Assembly: GCF_018263855.1 (NCBI RefSeq)
Contig: NZ_CP073318.1
Span: forward strand, 2,108,001 to 2,172,000
Direction of reading: 5' to 3'
DNA: 64,000 nucleotides
Source of the DNA: Kutzneria sp. CA-103260
GTDB taxonomy: Bacteria > Actinomycetota > Actinomycetes > Mycobacteriales > Pseudonocardiaceae
In this document: one piece after another, positions 1 through 8,704 of the stretch
How positions within the stretch are numbered: the stretch's first letter is position 1
Layout: each line of letters opens with the position of its first letter
Made by a program: the position numbers and the translations under genes
Notes under the pieces: generated by a model
The model's database searches: none
Told to the model about the DNA's origin: nothing
Seen by the model: only the letters and a program-made list of their open reading frames with translations

Positions 1-693
1 GGCGAGCAGTTGCTCGTGGACGCGAAGTCCTTGCTGGGCAACGCGGCGGCGTTGGTGCGGCGGGTACGGGCGGTGGGGGAGGGCGTCTGCCGGTTCACGA
101 TCGGGTTCATGCCGGGCATCACGTTGACGCCGGTCGTGCGGCTGCTGCGGAACCGTCACCCCGGTCTGGACGTGCGGATGCTGCGCACCGGCTGGCACGA
201 CCAGGTGGAGGTGCTGCGGGACGGCCGCGTCGACGTCGGCATCGTCCGGCTGCCGATCGACCGGGCGGGCCTGGCGGTCAGCCCGCTGTACGCGGAACCG
301 CGGGTGGTCGTGGTGGCCTCGGGCCACCGCCTGGCCGGCAAGGAGTCGATTCGGATCGGGGACCTGGCGGCCGAACACCTGCTCCAGGACCCCGACGCCG
401 TGCCGGAATGGCGGGACGTCGCGGTCGAGTTGCGCACCGGCGAGCGCCGCCGGGTGCCGGCGATCCACAGTGTGGAGGAGAAGCTCGAACTGGTCGCCGG
501 TGGCGAGGGGATCTCGGTGCTTCCCCGGTCCACGGCCAGTTTCTACACGAGGCCGGGGATCGAGGTGATTCCCGTCGAGGATCTGGGGCCCAACCAGGTG
601 GCGGCGGCGTGGCCGACCGGGCGCGACACCGCCCTGGTGCGGGAGTTCGTCGAGGCCGCCACCGCGCTGCTGCCCGAGCCCCCGGACGCATGA
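1..693 (+). CDS. LysR-type regulator, C-terminal part (5' cut by window edge)
   Basis: The open frame already runs through base 1 (it reads GEQLLVDAKS before any start), so this is the 3' part of a gene that begins outside the window. What remains is the linker helix and the periplasmic-binding-like effector domain of a LysR-type transcription factor: a first strand with the FTIGFMPGITL pattern, the DVGIVRLP strand, the VVVVASGHRLAG strand and the late VAGGEGISVLP motif that is typical of the family. The DNA-binding winged helix is missing here only because of the window edge. The regulated gene is not visible. Family call is firm; the effector is unknown. Confidence 0.85.
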   Translation, partial: GEQLLVDAKSLLGNAAALVRRVRAVGEGVCRFTIGFMPGITLTPVVRLLRNRHPGLDVRMLRTGWHDQVEVLRDGRVDVGIVRLPIDRAGLAVSPLYAEPRVVVVASGHRLAGKESIRIGDLAAEHLLQDPDAVPEWRDVAVELRTGERRRVPAIHSVEEKLELVAGGEGISVLPRSTASFYTRPGIEVIPVEDLGPNQVAAAWPTGRDTALVREFVEAATALLPEPPDA

Positions 694-766
694 CCGCCCA
701 ATAGGTCCTTTTTGGACGGTGGGATGGGTCGGGTGAAGACCCTGGGCCGCAGCGGGATCGGCGGCG

Positions 767-1396
767 TCACACCGCGGTGCCGTCGATGATCGCGTCGATG
801 TCGGCCGGGGTGAGGCTCGGCTGGGTGAAGGGCGGAGTTCCGGGCTGCCACGCGGCGAGCACGGTCTCGAGGTGGCGTTCCCACCCGGATCGCGGCAGTT
901 GCCTTGCCGTGTCGAGGATGCCGGTGATCGCCCACAGCGTCACGGCGACGTCCTCGGGGGACAGGTCGCGGCGGATCAGGCCGGCGGCCTGAGCCTGCGC
1001 CACGAGTCGCGCCTGTGCCTGCCGGGAACGGTCGGTGAGCTCGTCGGAGCCGGGGAACTTCCAGCTGCGCCGGATGATTCCCGGCTGGCCGGCCAGCAGC
1101 CGGCTCACGTCCCACAGATAGCCGGTGAGCGCCGCGGGATCGCCCGAGGCGGCGTGTGTCTCAGCGAGTTCGACGGCGTCGGTGAGCAGTCGGCGAGCGA
1201 GGTCGGTGATCAGGGCGTCCTTGTTGGCGAAGTGGCGGTAGATCGTGCCCAGGCCGAGGCCGGACCGCGCCGCGACGGCCTCGATACTCACCTCTGTGCC
1301 CTCCGCGGCGAAGACTTCGCGGGCCGCCCGCAGGATGCGGTCCAGGTTCTCCAGCGCGTCGCGGCGTGGCCGTCGTGGCCGTCCCGCCGACGTCAT
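767..1396 (-). CDS. TetR-family transcriptional repressor
   Basis: A 209-residue protein with an N-terminal TetR helix-turn-helix: a helix with ILRAAREVFAAEG, then VAARSGLGLGTIYRHFANKDAL, followed by an all-helical ligand domain. The start at 1396 overlaps the stop of the upstream NTF2-like gene by 4 bp (ATGA), so the two are one operon read leftward. A 14-bp-arm palindrome lies just upstream of the first gene and is the obvious operator, which suggests autoregulation. TetR proteins of this kind often control an adjacent small-molecule enzyme or efflux gene; here the only partner is the NTF2-like protein. The ligand is unknown. Confidence 0.9.
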   Translation of the reverse strand: MTSAGRPRRPRRDALENLDRILRAAREVFAAEGTEVSIEAVAARSGLGLGTIYRHFANKDALITDLARRLLTDAVELAETHAASGDPAALTGYLWDVSRLLAGQPGIIRRSWKFPGSDELTDRSRQAQARLVAQAQAAGLIRRDLSPEDVAVTLWAITGILDTARQLPRSGWERHLETVLAAWQPGTPPFTQPSLTPADIDAIIDGTAV

Positions 1397-1878
1397 CGGG
1401 ACAGGGCGGCGACGTCGCCGAGCAGATTGGCGTTGCCGACGTTGTGCACCGGCGTGAGCTTGGCCGCGACGATCTTCCAGCCGGCGCTGGTCCGGCGGAG
1501 TCTGTGCACGCCACGGCCGTAGACGGTCCAGCTGTTGAGGTCGGGGTCCTCGCCCAGCGCGCGGTGCACGTGCAGCGCGGATTCGTAGAAGGTCACCGTC
1601 GCGTCGTCGCCGTTGACCTCGGCGATGAGGTTGGTGATCTGGTGCTGGGTCAGTTCGACCGGGCCGACGAGGTCGCGGGCGGAGGCGGCCAGCTGGTCGG
1701 CGCTGATCCGTCCGGCGGCGGCCGGGCCGTCGCCGGCGTCGTTGACCCCGCCGAAGTCGACCTCGATCTCGTCGGCGAGCAGGGCCCGGTAGGCCTCGAA
1801 GTCGTTCGCGTCCGCGGTCGTGAAGTGCCGCAGGACGGTCTGCGTCACGTCCACCACGTCCTGCGCTGAGCCGGTCAT
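1393..1878 (-). CDS. NTF2-like / SnoaL-like protein
   Basis: A 161-residue protein with the NTF2-like alpha+beta-cone pattern: an N-terminal helix with DANDFEAYRALLADEIEVDF, then strands ending in GRGVHRLRRTSAGWKIVAAKL. Members of this fold include small isomerases and hydratases as well as ligand-binding proteins without activity, so no reaction can be assigned. It is the first gene of a two-gene operon with the TetR repressor, translationally coupled through a 4-bp overlap. The ATG at 1878 is 20 bp downstream of the palindromic operator, so it should be the main repressed gene. Confidence 0.8.
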   Translation of the reverse strand: MTGSAQDVVDVTQTVLRHFTTADANDFEAYRALLADEIEVDFGGVNDAGDGPAAAGRISADQLAASARDLVGPVELTQHQITNLIAEVNGDDATVTFYESALHVHRALGEDPDLNSWTVYGRGVHRLRRTSAGWKIVAAKLTPVHNVGNANLLGDVAALSR

Positions 1879-1898
1879 GGTCGTTCTCCTCGATCGGA

Positions 1899-1930
1899 CG
1901 GTTATCCGGAAAAACGTTTCCGGATAACCG
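1899..1930. promoter_or_regulatory. Palindromic operator, probable TetR binding site
   Basis: A perfect inverted repeat with 14-bp arms (cggttatccggaaa at 1899-1912 and its complement at 1917-1930) around a 4-bp centre (aacg). It sits 20 bp upstream of the ATG of the NTF2-like gene that is co-transcribed with a TetR repressor. Size and position fit a TetR-dimer operator. The remainder of the 348-bp gap up to the GAF-ANTAR start at 2227 holds nothing else I can support. Confidence 0.75.
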
Positions 1931-2226
1931 TGATGGTACGACTCGCCGCCGCCGCGTGCCACCGCTGCGTCGAGGCTCACACCAGGATCTCCTCGTCGCC
2001 GGCTTCCGGATCACGCATGAGCTCCAGGCGTGTCGACAGCGGCCGTCCTCGCATTCCGAGGCGACGTGGTGTGGCACGGGATATCGCCGAATTGCCTTGC
2101 GAGGGAAGGGGCGCACAAGTGTCGACGGCGTCTTCTCGCCACTGCGGCACGGGCCGCACCACCTCTGGTCATGCGCACGGCCGCGTAGGCTGGCTCGCGG
2201 AGGGTGGCGGCAGAAAGGTGGCTGCC

Positions 2227-2940
2227 ATGTCGATGGATGGACGCAGATGGCAGGTGCTGGCCGCGATCATGGGCACGGCAGGCCTGATCAACGCGGTCGA
2301 CACGGCACGTCGGGTGTGCGACTACAGCGCTCGGCGCGTCGGCGCGGCAGACGCCGCGATCAGCCTGATGTCGTCAAGCACCGTGGTCCACGTGGTGGCC
2401 ACTGTCGGCGACCACGACGGCGTTCTGCCGGACACCCAGTTCGCCCTGGGAGAGGGGCCGTGCCTGGAGGCCTATCGCGGCTGCCAGGTGGTGGCCGTGG
2501 CTGACCTTGAGCAGGTGGATCCGTTGCGCTGGCCCGGGTTCTGCGCCATGGCCCTGGAGGCCGGTATCCGGTCGGTCCTCTCGATACCGTTGCAGGCCGG
2601 CGGATCGGCCATCGGCAGCCTGGATCTGACCTGGGACAGCCCGGCTGCGCTGCCCGACGACGCGCTGGCCGACCTGCTGCTGGCCGCCGACGTGGCGACC
2701 AAGGCGATTCTGCTGCTGCAGTCCAGTCCGGACGGACAGGACCAGCTGACCAGGCTTCTCGGCGAGGTCGGTCGCGAGACGATGGTGGTGCACCAGGCCA
2801 CCGGTTTCCTGTCCTCGCAACTGGACATCACGCCGGAGGACGCGTTGGCGCGGCTGCGCGCCCACGCGCTGGCCAATGGTGGGTCGTTGTACCAGCTCGC
2901 CCGCGAAATAGTGGCGGGCACCGTGAGGTTGGAGCTATGA
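2227..2940 (+). CDS. GAF-ANTAR domain regulator 1
   Basis: A 237-residue protein with an N-terminal GAF sensor domain (roughly residues 20-160; ALGEGPCLEAYRGCQVV and SVLSIPLQAGGSAIGSLDL are typical GAF strands) and a C-terminal ANTAR RNA-binding helical bundle (about 175-235, with VVHQATGFLSSQLDITPEDAL). ANTAR proteins act as antiterminators or post-transcriptional regulators and are common as GAF fusions in actinomycetes. The chosen ATG is preceded by an AAAGGTGG-like ribosome site; the open frame extends further upstream without a comparable site. It overlaps the next GAF-ANTAR gene by 4 bp, so the two are coupled. Confidence 0.88.
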   Translation: MSMDGRRWQVLAAIMGTAGLINAVDTARRVCDYSARRVGAADAAISLMSSSTVVHVVATVGDHDGVLPDTQFALGEGPCLEAYRGCQVVAVADLEQVDPLRWPGFCAMALEAGIRSVLSIPLQAGGSAIGSLDLTWDSPAALPDDALADLLLAADVATKAILLLQSSPDGQDQLTRLLGEVGRETMVVHQATGFLSSQLDITPEDALARLRAHALANGGSLYQLAREIVAGTVRLEL

Positions 2941-3725
2941 ACCAGACGTCCGAGCCAGCCGATCATCTGGCCGACAGCGAACTCGGTCGCTCGGCGTTGT
3001 TGGCCCGTGCGTTGGTCGCACTGACCAACACGCTGGTCCGCCAGTTCGACGTCGTCGAGTTCCTGCACAAACTCACCAGCTACGCCGTGCTGCTGGCCGG
3101 GGCGAACGCGGCCGGGGTGGTGCTGGCGGACACCTACGGCGACCTGCACGTGATCGCGTCCTCGACCGAGCAGACCCGGCTGCTGGAACTGTTCGAGGTC
3201 CAGGGCAGCCAAGGACCGTGCCTGGACGCCTATCGGTCCGCGGATGCTGTGCAGGCCAGCGGGGCCGCGGCGGCCGAGCGGTGGCCGCAGTTCGCTCCCG
3301 CGGTGTTCCAGCTCGGTTTCCAGACGATGGCCGCGGTGCCGCTGGCGCTGGAAGACGAGAGCATCGGGGCGCTGAACCTGTTCCACGCCAGCGAAGAGCC
3401 TTTCACTGACGGCGAGATGTTCACCGCGCGCGCCATGGCCGACGTCGCCTCGGTCGGCCTGTTGCAGGAACGAGCCATGCGCGAGTCACGGATGCTCAGC
3501 GCGCAACTCCAGCACGCGTTGACCTCACGGATCGACATCGAGCACGCCAAAGGCGTCATCGCGCACCAGACGGGTCTCACGCCCGACGAGGCCTTCGACC
3601 TGATCCGCCAGTACGCCAGCCGCGCCGGACGATGGCTGGTCGACGTCGCGCACGACCTCGTGGTCAAACGCCTCACTGCCGCGGATATCACCCCACCGGG
3701 GGCGGGGCATGATCGTGTCCGCTGA
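2937..3725 (+). CDS. GAF-ANTAR domain regulator 2
   Basis: A 262-residue protein with the same layout as its upstream neighbour: GAF domain (about 30-180; QGSQGPCLDAYRSADAV, MAAVPLALEDESIGALNLF) followed by an ANTAR bundle (about 190-250; RIDIEHAKGVIAHQTGLTPDEAFDLIRQYA in two pieces). The ATG overlaps the stop of the first gene, giving a tandem pair that is made together. The two copies are clearly diverged, so this is an old duplication or a heterodimer pair rather than a recent one. Target RNAs are unknown. A 197-bp gap separates it from the two-component genes. Confidence 0.88.
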   Translation: MNQTSEPADHLADSELGRSALLARALVALTNTLVRQFDVVEFLHKLTSYAVLLAGANAAGVVLADTYGDLHVIASSTEQTRLLELFEVQGSQGPCLDAYRSADAVQASGAAAAERWPQFAPAVFQLGFQTMAAVPLALEDESIGALNLFHASEEPFTDGEMFTARAMADVASVGLLQERAMRESRMLSAQLQHALTSRIDIEHAKGVIAHQTGLTPDEAFDLIRQYASRAGRWLVDVAHDLVVKRLTAADITPPGAGHDRVR

Positions 3726-3922
3726 TTCCTGACGACAGCTCATGTCCGGTGGCGGGATGACCGGGCCGTCGCCGATCGGCGGTTCTGCGCCATGGTCGCT
3801 TTCTGGCCACCGCGGAGGTTCGCTGTCCCGCCGGGCGACGGGCTAGATTGGCTGCCGCGCAAAGGCCGTCATGTCCTTGGGGACCGCATTGCGCACACAC
3901 CTGCGGAGGGTGACCGACGATC

Positions 3923-4651
3923 ATGCCGTCGCTGTACGGGTGGGGTGTGCATTCTCAAAGTCGGGCCTTCCTCAATAATCGGGATGTGCGTGTGCTTCTG
4001 GTTGAGGACGAGCTCGCGCTCGCCACGGTCATCCTCCGAGGCCTGCGGGAGGCCGGCCACGCCGTCGACCACGCCGACAATCTGGCCGAGGCCGACGAGC
4101 TCTGCGCGTACACCTCCTACGCCCTCGTCGTGCTCGACCTCGGTCTGCCCGACGGCGACGGCATCGTCCTGTGCCGGCGGCTCGCCGACGAGGGCGTGGC
4201 CCGCGTGCTCCTGCTGACCTGTAGGGACTCCCTGGCCGATCGGGTGCGGGGCCTGGACAGCGGGGCCAGCGACTACCTGACCAAACCGTTCGACCTGCCC
4301 GAACTGACCGCCAGGGTGCGCGCACTGCTGCGAAGACCGGTGACGGTGGGCGGCTCGGTGCTGGAGGCCGGCGAGGTGCGGCTGGACCTGGCGGCGCGTC
4401 GGGTGTGGCGGGACGGCGTGCTGATACCGCTGACGCCAAGGGAGTTCTCCCTGCTCGAATACCTCATGCACCGGTTGGGCACGGCGGTGCCCCGCGCCGA
4501 GTTGCTCGAGCAGGTATGGGACATGAACTACGACGGCCTGTCGAACGTCGTGGACGTTCATGTCGCGAACCTGCGTCGGAAGTTGTCCCTGTCGACCGCC
4601 CGGTTGCGACTGGAGACCCTTCGAGGCATTGGCTACCGGTTGCATGTATAG
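3923..4651 (+). CDS. OmpR/PhoB-type response regulator
   Basis: A receiver domain (VLLVEDE at its start, phospho-acceptor Asp in ALVVLDLGLPDGDG, Lys in DYLTKPFDLPEL) followed by a winged-helix DNA-binding domain (TPREFSLLEYLMHR ... VDVHVANLRRKL ... GIGYRLHV). With the ATG at 3923 it has 242 residues, but the first 21 have no family counterpart; a GTG at 3986, directly before the VLLVEDE strand, gives a normal-sized protein and may be the real start. It overlaps the kinase gene by 8 bp, so the pair is a standard two-component system. The stimulus is unknown. Confidence 0.9.
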   Translation: MPSLYGWGVHSQSRAFLNNRDVRVLLVEDELALATVILRGLREAGHAVDHADNLAEADELCAYTSYALVVLDLGLPDGDGIVLCRRLADEGVARVLLLTCRDSLADRVRGLDSGASDYLTKPFDLPELTARVRALLRRPVTVGGSVLEAGEVRLDLAARRVWRDGVLIPLTPREFSLLEYLMHRLGTAVPRAELLEQVWDMNYDGLSNVVDVHVANLRRKLSLSTARLRLETLRGIGYRLHV

Positions 4652-5831
4652 CCGTGGTGGACGGGTCGCGTTGCGGCGGTTGCAGGTGCGGCTCACCTCG
4701 TTGGCCGGGGCGGCTGTCGTCGCACTGGTCATTCCGTTCGCCTGGGTTGTCGCGGACGCCCGAACGGCGAACATGTACGCCGGCGAGCGGGACAGCGCCA
4801 TCCGCTGGGTCGCCGAGACAGCAGCCCGACAGGACCTCGACTCCGGACTGCAGCAGGCGAACACCTGGCTGATCGACGACGATGACGACGCGACGTCGCT
4901 GGGCCCGTACGACTTCGAGCCGTCCACCGACTCGCTCGCGTCCAGTGCGAGAGCCGCCGGCCTGGTGGTCGTCGACCACCGCGAGAACGAGGCGCACTTT
5001 CTGGCGGTTGCCCAAGCGCTGCCCGCCGGCCGCGTGCTGGTGGGCGCCTGGGCGCTCGCCACCGCCGACGCGGCGGTCCACCGGGGCGTGTGGATCACCG
5101 TTGGCGTCGCGGCCGCGGTGGTGATCGGGCTTGTCGCGATGGTCTGGCTGATGACCGGTGCGGCGCTGCGGCCGATGCGGCGGGCCCAGGTGCTACAGCA
5201 GGACTTTCTCGCGCACGCCGCCCACGAGCTGCGCACCCCGCTCGCGGTCGTCCAGTCGGCGGCCAGCCATGCGCTGGTGCGGCCACGGACGGCGGAGGAC
5301 TATGCGGCGTCGCTGGCCGAGATCCGCTCGGCGGTGGAGGGCGCCAGCCGCGGCGTCGCGCAGTTTCTCGACCTCGCCAGGTTCGACACCGGGACGGTGG
5401 AGCTGGACCGGGTTCCGGTGCGGCTGGACCTGCTCGCCGAGGAGATCGTGGCCACCTGGGCGGCCGCCGGGTCCAAGGTCGCGCTGTCCCCCGTCGAGCC
5501 GGTCGTGGTGGACGCCAACGACGACCTGCTGCGGCAGGCCCTGGACAACCTGGTCCGCAACGCGGCGCCGCGGGCCGAGACGGTGACGGTCGGGGTCGTC
5601 TGCCAGGACGGCCAGGCGACCGTCACCGTGTCCGACGACGGTCCGGGCTTCGAGCCCGACTTCCTGCCGCGTGCCTTCGAGCGGTTCGCCCGGACGGCCA
5701 GCGGCGACCGCGGCATCGGTCTGGCCCTGGTGAAGACGATCGTGAATCTGCACGGCGGACAGGTCGAGGCGGCCAACCGGCCGACGGGCGGCGCCGAGTT
5801 GCGGGTGACGCTGCCGTGGAGCGTGGCGTGA
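4644..5831 (+). CDS. Sensor histidine kinase
   Basis: A 395-residue membrane kinase: a first membrane helix near residues 15-36, an extracytoplasmic sensor segment containing an acidic run (DDDDD), a second helix near 150-175, then the H-box FLAHAAHELRTPL with the phospho-accepting His, the N-box DNLVRNA, and the ATP-binding G boxes VSDDGPGF and DRGIGLALVK. The open frame extends back to 4560 but the ATG at 4644, overlapping the end of the response regulator, removes an implausible Cys/Pro-rich leader. It phosphorylates the regulator encoded directly upstream. No HAMP domain is obvious, which suggests a compact variant. Confidence 0.9.
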   Translation: MYSRGGRVALRRLQVRLTSLAGAAVVALVIPFAWVVADARTANMYAGERDSAIRWVAETAARQDLDSGLQQANTWLIDDDDDATSLGPYDFEPSTDSLASSARAAGLVVVDHRENEAHFLAVAQALPAGRVLVGAWALATADAAVHRGVWITVGVAAAVVIGLVAMVWLMTGAALRPMRRAQVLQQDFLAHAAHELRTPLAVVQSAASHALVRPRTAEDYAASLAEIRSAVEGASRGVAQFLDLARFDTGTVELDRVPVRLDLLAEEIVATWAAAGSKVALSPVEPVVVDANDDLLRQALDNLVRNAAPRAETVTVGVVCQDGQATVTVSDDGPGFEPDFLPRAFERFARTASGDRGIGLALVKTIVNLHGGQVEAANRPTGGAELRVTLPWSVA

Positions 5832-5951
5832 GCACGCCACTGTGCCGGGTGGCCACCGGGTCGGGAGGCGGGTCGTCTTCATGGACCGTTCATGGAGGTC
5901 CGGCCAGGCTGTGATCAACCGCTGAAACCTCACCGAAGAGGAAGGTGCACT

Positions 5952-7004
5952 GTGCTCGTGGCGAAACTGACCGCGGAGCGACTCGGCCGACTGAAGGTCT
6001 CCTATGTCGTTCGCCGGACGGACCTGTCCGGCGTGACCGGCCTCCTGCCCGGCCACCGGCCGTCGGCCGGCGACATCGTGCTGGCCCGAGTGGAGCTGGT
6101 CGGCCAGCACAAGGCGCTTGAACAGCCCGATGGACGGCGGAACACCCTGTATCCGGGGGATGAGGTGCTGGTGGCGTACGGTCACCGATACGCGCCCGAC
6201 CAGTTCGAGGCCGTCGTCCCGGAGGACTTGGGGAACTGCCATCTCGCCGCCGCGGGCGGGCTGGCCGCACGGGTGCTCACGCGGCACGCCGCGATCGGTG
6301 AGCCGACCTGTCTCGAGCCGCTCGGCCTGCTGGCCGGGCCGGCGGGTGGCGTGGTGAACCTGCGCGCACAGGCGCTCGCGCCCCTCCCCGAGGCGTCCCG
6401 GCGGCCGCCCACGCTGGCGGTGGTCGGCACGTCGATGAACGCGGGGAAGACCACCACCGCCGCCGCCTTGATCCACGGGCTCACCAGGGCGGGGCTCGCG
6501 GTGGGCGCGGCGAAGGTCACCGGCACCGGCGCGGGCGGCGACGTGTGGCAGATGCACGACAGCGGCGCGATCCGGGCACTGGACTTCACTGACGCCGGTT
6601 ACCCGAGCACGTGCGGGCTCAACACTGGCGAACTGCTGGACGTCGTCACACTGCTGCGCGGCCACCTGCTCGCCGCCGGCGCGGAGGCGATCGTATTCGA
6701 GGTCGCCGACGGCGTGCTCCAGCGGGAGACGAGTCTGCTGCTCAACTCGCCGGAATTCGTGTGTGGCCTGGACGGTGTGCTGTTCGCCGCTGGTGACGCG
6801 ATGGGCGCGGTCGCCGGGGTGCGCATGCTGCACGAGATCGGAGTGCCGATGCTGGCGGTGACCGGTCGCCTGATGGCGTCGCCGCTGGCGGCCCGGGAGG
6901 CGGCCGCGCACCTGGGCCTGCCGACACGCTCGGTGAGCGAACTCGCGGACCCGGCGGTCGCCACCAAGCTGATCGCGGAGTTGCCGATCACTGCGGCGGC
7001 GTGA
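5952..7004 (+). CDS. P-loop NTPase of unknown function
   Basis: A 350-residue protein with an N-terminal beta-rich region (1-140) and a C-terminal nucleotide-binding domain that begins with a well-formed Walker A, GTSMNAGKTT (residues 159-168). The NTPase part resembles the MobB/dethiobiotin-synthase branch of SIMIBI GTPases/ATPases in style, with glycine-rich GTGAGGDVW after it, but I do not recognise a named family. The GTG at 5952 has a good AGGAAGG ribosome site. It is coupled by GTGA overlap to the ABC-type membrane protein downstream, and a GNAT enzyme follows, so the three probably act together. Function is not assigned. Confidence 0.7.
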   Translation: MLVAKLTAERLGRLKVSYVVRRTDLSGVTGLLPGHRPSAGDIVLARVELVGQHKALEQPDGRRNTLYPGDEVLVAYGHRYAPDQFEAVVPEDLGNCHLAAAGGLAARVLTRHAAIGEPTCLEPLGLLAGPAGGVVNLRAQALAPLPEASRRPPTLAVVGTSMNAGKTTTAAALIHGLTRAGLAVGAAKVTGTGAGGDVWQMHDSGAIRALDFTDAGYPSTCGLNTGELLDVVTLLRGHLLAAGAEAIVFEVADGVLQRETSLLLNSPEFVCGLDGVLFAAGDAMGAVAGVRMLHEIGVPMLAVTGRLMASPLAAREAAAHLGLPTRSVSELADPAVATKLIAELPITAAA

Positions 7005-8704
7005 GCCTGCCTCGTCCGCTGGGCGGCTCCCGGCGGCGGCCGTTCGCGCTGCTGGTGGCGATCGGTGTCGGGGAGTCCGGCTGCGGTGTGCTGTTCGCGC
7101 TGTTGGTGCACACCGCAGTCGACCGGCTGACCCATGGCGGGCACCGCGGTGGCGCGTTCGACCCGTTCGCCGGATTCTCCACGGCCGAAGTCGGCGTGGG
7201 CTTGCTGCTGGCGATGGCGGCGACGGCGGGGCTGCGCGCGGTGGGCCGCCCGGTGGCCGAAAGGCTCGCCCAGGACTACGTGCACTGCCTTCGCCTGGCG
7301 ATGTTCGACCACGTCGCCGCCTCCGCCGTGCGCGACCGGCGGCGGCGCTCGATCGGCGTGACCGTGTTGCGCATGACCGGTGACGCCAACGGCCTGCGGA
7401 TGTGGATCAGTCGAGGGCTGGCCGCCGTCGTGGTGGGCGGGTCCGCGGTGGTGGGCGCGGTCGGCGCGCTGGTCGTGATCTCTCCGGTGTTGGGGGCGGC
7501 CGCGGTCGTGCTGGTCGCGCTCGTGGTCGGCGTCGTGTGTGTGATCGGTCCGCACCTGCAGGAGCTCGTCCGGCAGGTGCGCCGGCGCCGGGGAAGGTTG
7601 AACACCCGCGTCAACGAGCGGATCACGCAGGCATTGGTGGTGCAGGCGATGGGCGACGTGGCCGGGGAACGCGGCCGGCTGGCCCGGGACAGTGCGCTGC
7701 TGCGCAAGGCGATGGTGCGACGGGCTCGGTTGGACGGCGTCCTGTTGGCGGTCGTCGAGTTGGCCCGGTCGGGCCTGGTGGTGACGGCCGTCGCGGCGGG
7801 GCTGCTCGGCGGCCAGAGTCCGGGCGCGGTCGGCGCCGCGCTCACCGTGGTGCACCTGCTGGGCTCCCCGCTGCTGGACCTGGCCGAGGCGGTGCGGTAC
7901 CGACAGGAGGCGCTGGTGGCGCGACAGCGGATCGGTGAGATGTTCACCGTCCCGGCCCGGCTGGCCGCGCCGGGTGGCGCCGGCCCGGTGGCGCCCGGCC
8001 CCGGTCGGCTGGAGCTGGACGAGATCGGAGTGGACGGTGTGTTCTCGGCGGCCACCGCGATCGTCGAGGCGGGGCAGCGTGTCGCCCTGCACGGCGCACC
8101 GGGCTCGGGCAAGGCGACCTTGCTCGCGGTGATCGCGCGGCTGTTGCCGCCCGATGCCGGCGCCGTGCGGCTGGACGGCCAGGATCTCGCGCAGGTCGAC
8201 CAGGACAGCGCTCGGCGGGCCGTTCGTCTGGTCAGTGCCGAGCTGCCGTTGCTGCGCGGCACGGTGGCGCAGAACCTCACCTATGGCGGGGCCGACCCCG
8301 AGGTGGTCGACGAGGTGTCCGAGCTGTGCGGGCTGGATGCGCTGATGCGCTCGTTGCCCCGCGGCGGGCAGACCAGGGTCGGCGAGTTCGGGCAGGGACT
8401 GTCCCGGGGCCAGCGTCGGCAGCTCGCGCTGGCCAGGGCGCTGGTCAGCAGGCCGCGGGTGCTGCTGCTCGGCGACGTCGACGAAGGCCTCGACGACGTC
8501 ACACGGTCGCTGACGCGCAGGCTGGTCGCCGAGTACCCGGGCACGGTTGTGCTGGTGACGAGGGACCCGGCGTTGCTGGCCCGGGTGGACGCGGTGTGGT
8601 GGCTGCGTGGTGGCGGGCTGTCGATCACCGGCCGCGAGCCGCGCGCCGCCTTCGACATGGAGGAGGGAACCAAGAATGATCTTGCGGCCGGCCACGGCGG
8701 ATGA
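7001..8704 (+). CDS. ABC exporter-like protein with degenerate ATPase motifs
   Basis: A 567-residue half-transporter: type-I exporter membrane domain (about residues 1-300, several hydrophobic helices) fused to a nucleotide-binding domain. The signature LSRGQRRQLALARAL is intact, but other motifs are altered: the Walker A is GAPGSGKA (Ala where Ser/Thr coordinates Mg), the Q-loop region reads SAELPLL without the Gln, the Walker B reads LLLGDVDEG so the catalytic Glu position is Val, and the switch His is Arg in VTRDP. It therefore may bind ATP but is a poor candidate for hydrolysis alone. GTG start overlaps the P-loop gene stop. Confidence 0.8.
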   Translation: MSLPRPLGGSRRRPFALLVAIGVGESGCGVLFALLVHTAVDRLTHGGHRGGAFDPFAGFSTAEVGVGLLLAMAATAGLRAVGRPVAERLAQDYVHCLRLAMFDHVAASAVRDRRRRSIGVTVLRMTGDANGLRMWISRGLAAVVVGGSAVVGAVGALVVISPVLGAAAVVLVALVVGVVCVIGPHLQELVRQVRRRRGRLNTRVNERITQALVVQAMGDVAGERGRLARDSALLRKAMVRRARLDGVLLAVVELARSGLVVTAVAAGLLGGQSPGAVGAALTVVHLLGSPLLDLAEAVRYRQEALVARQRIGEMFTVPARLAAPGGAGPVAPGPGRLELDEIGVDGVFSAATAIVEAGQRVALHGAPGSGKATLLAVIARLLPPDAGAVRLDGQDLAQVDQDSARRAVRLVSAELPLLRGTVAQNLTYGGADPEVVDEVSELCGLDALMRSLPRGGQTRVGEFGQGLSRGQRRQLALARALVSRPRVLLLGDVDEGLDDVTRSLTRRLVAEYPGTVVLVTRDPALLARVDAVWWLRGGGLSITGREPRAAFDMEEGTKNDLAAGHGG

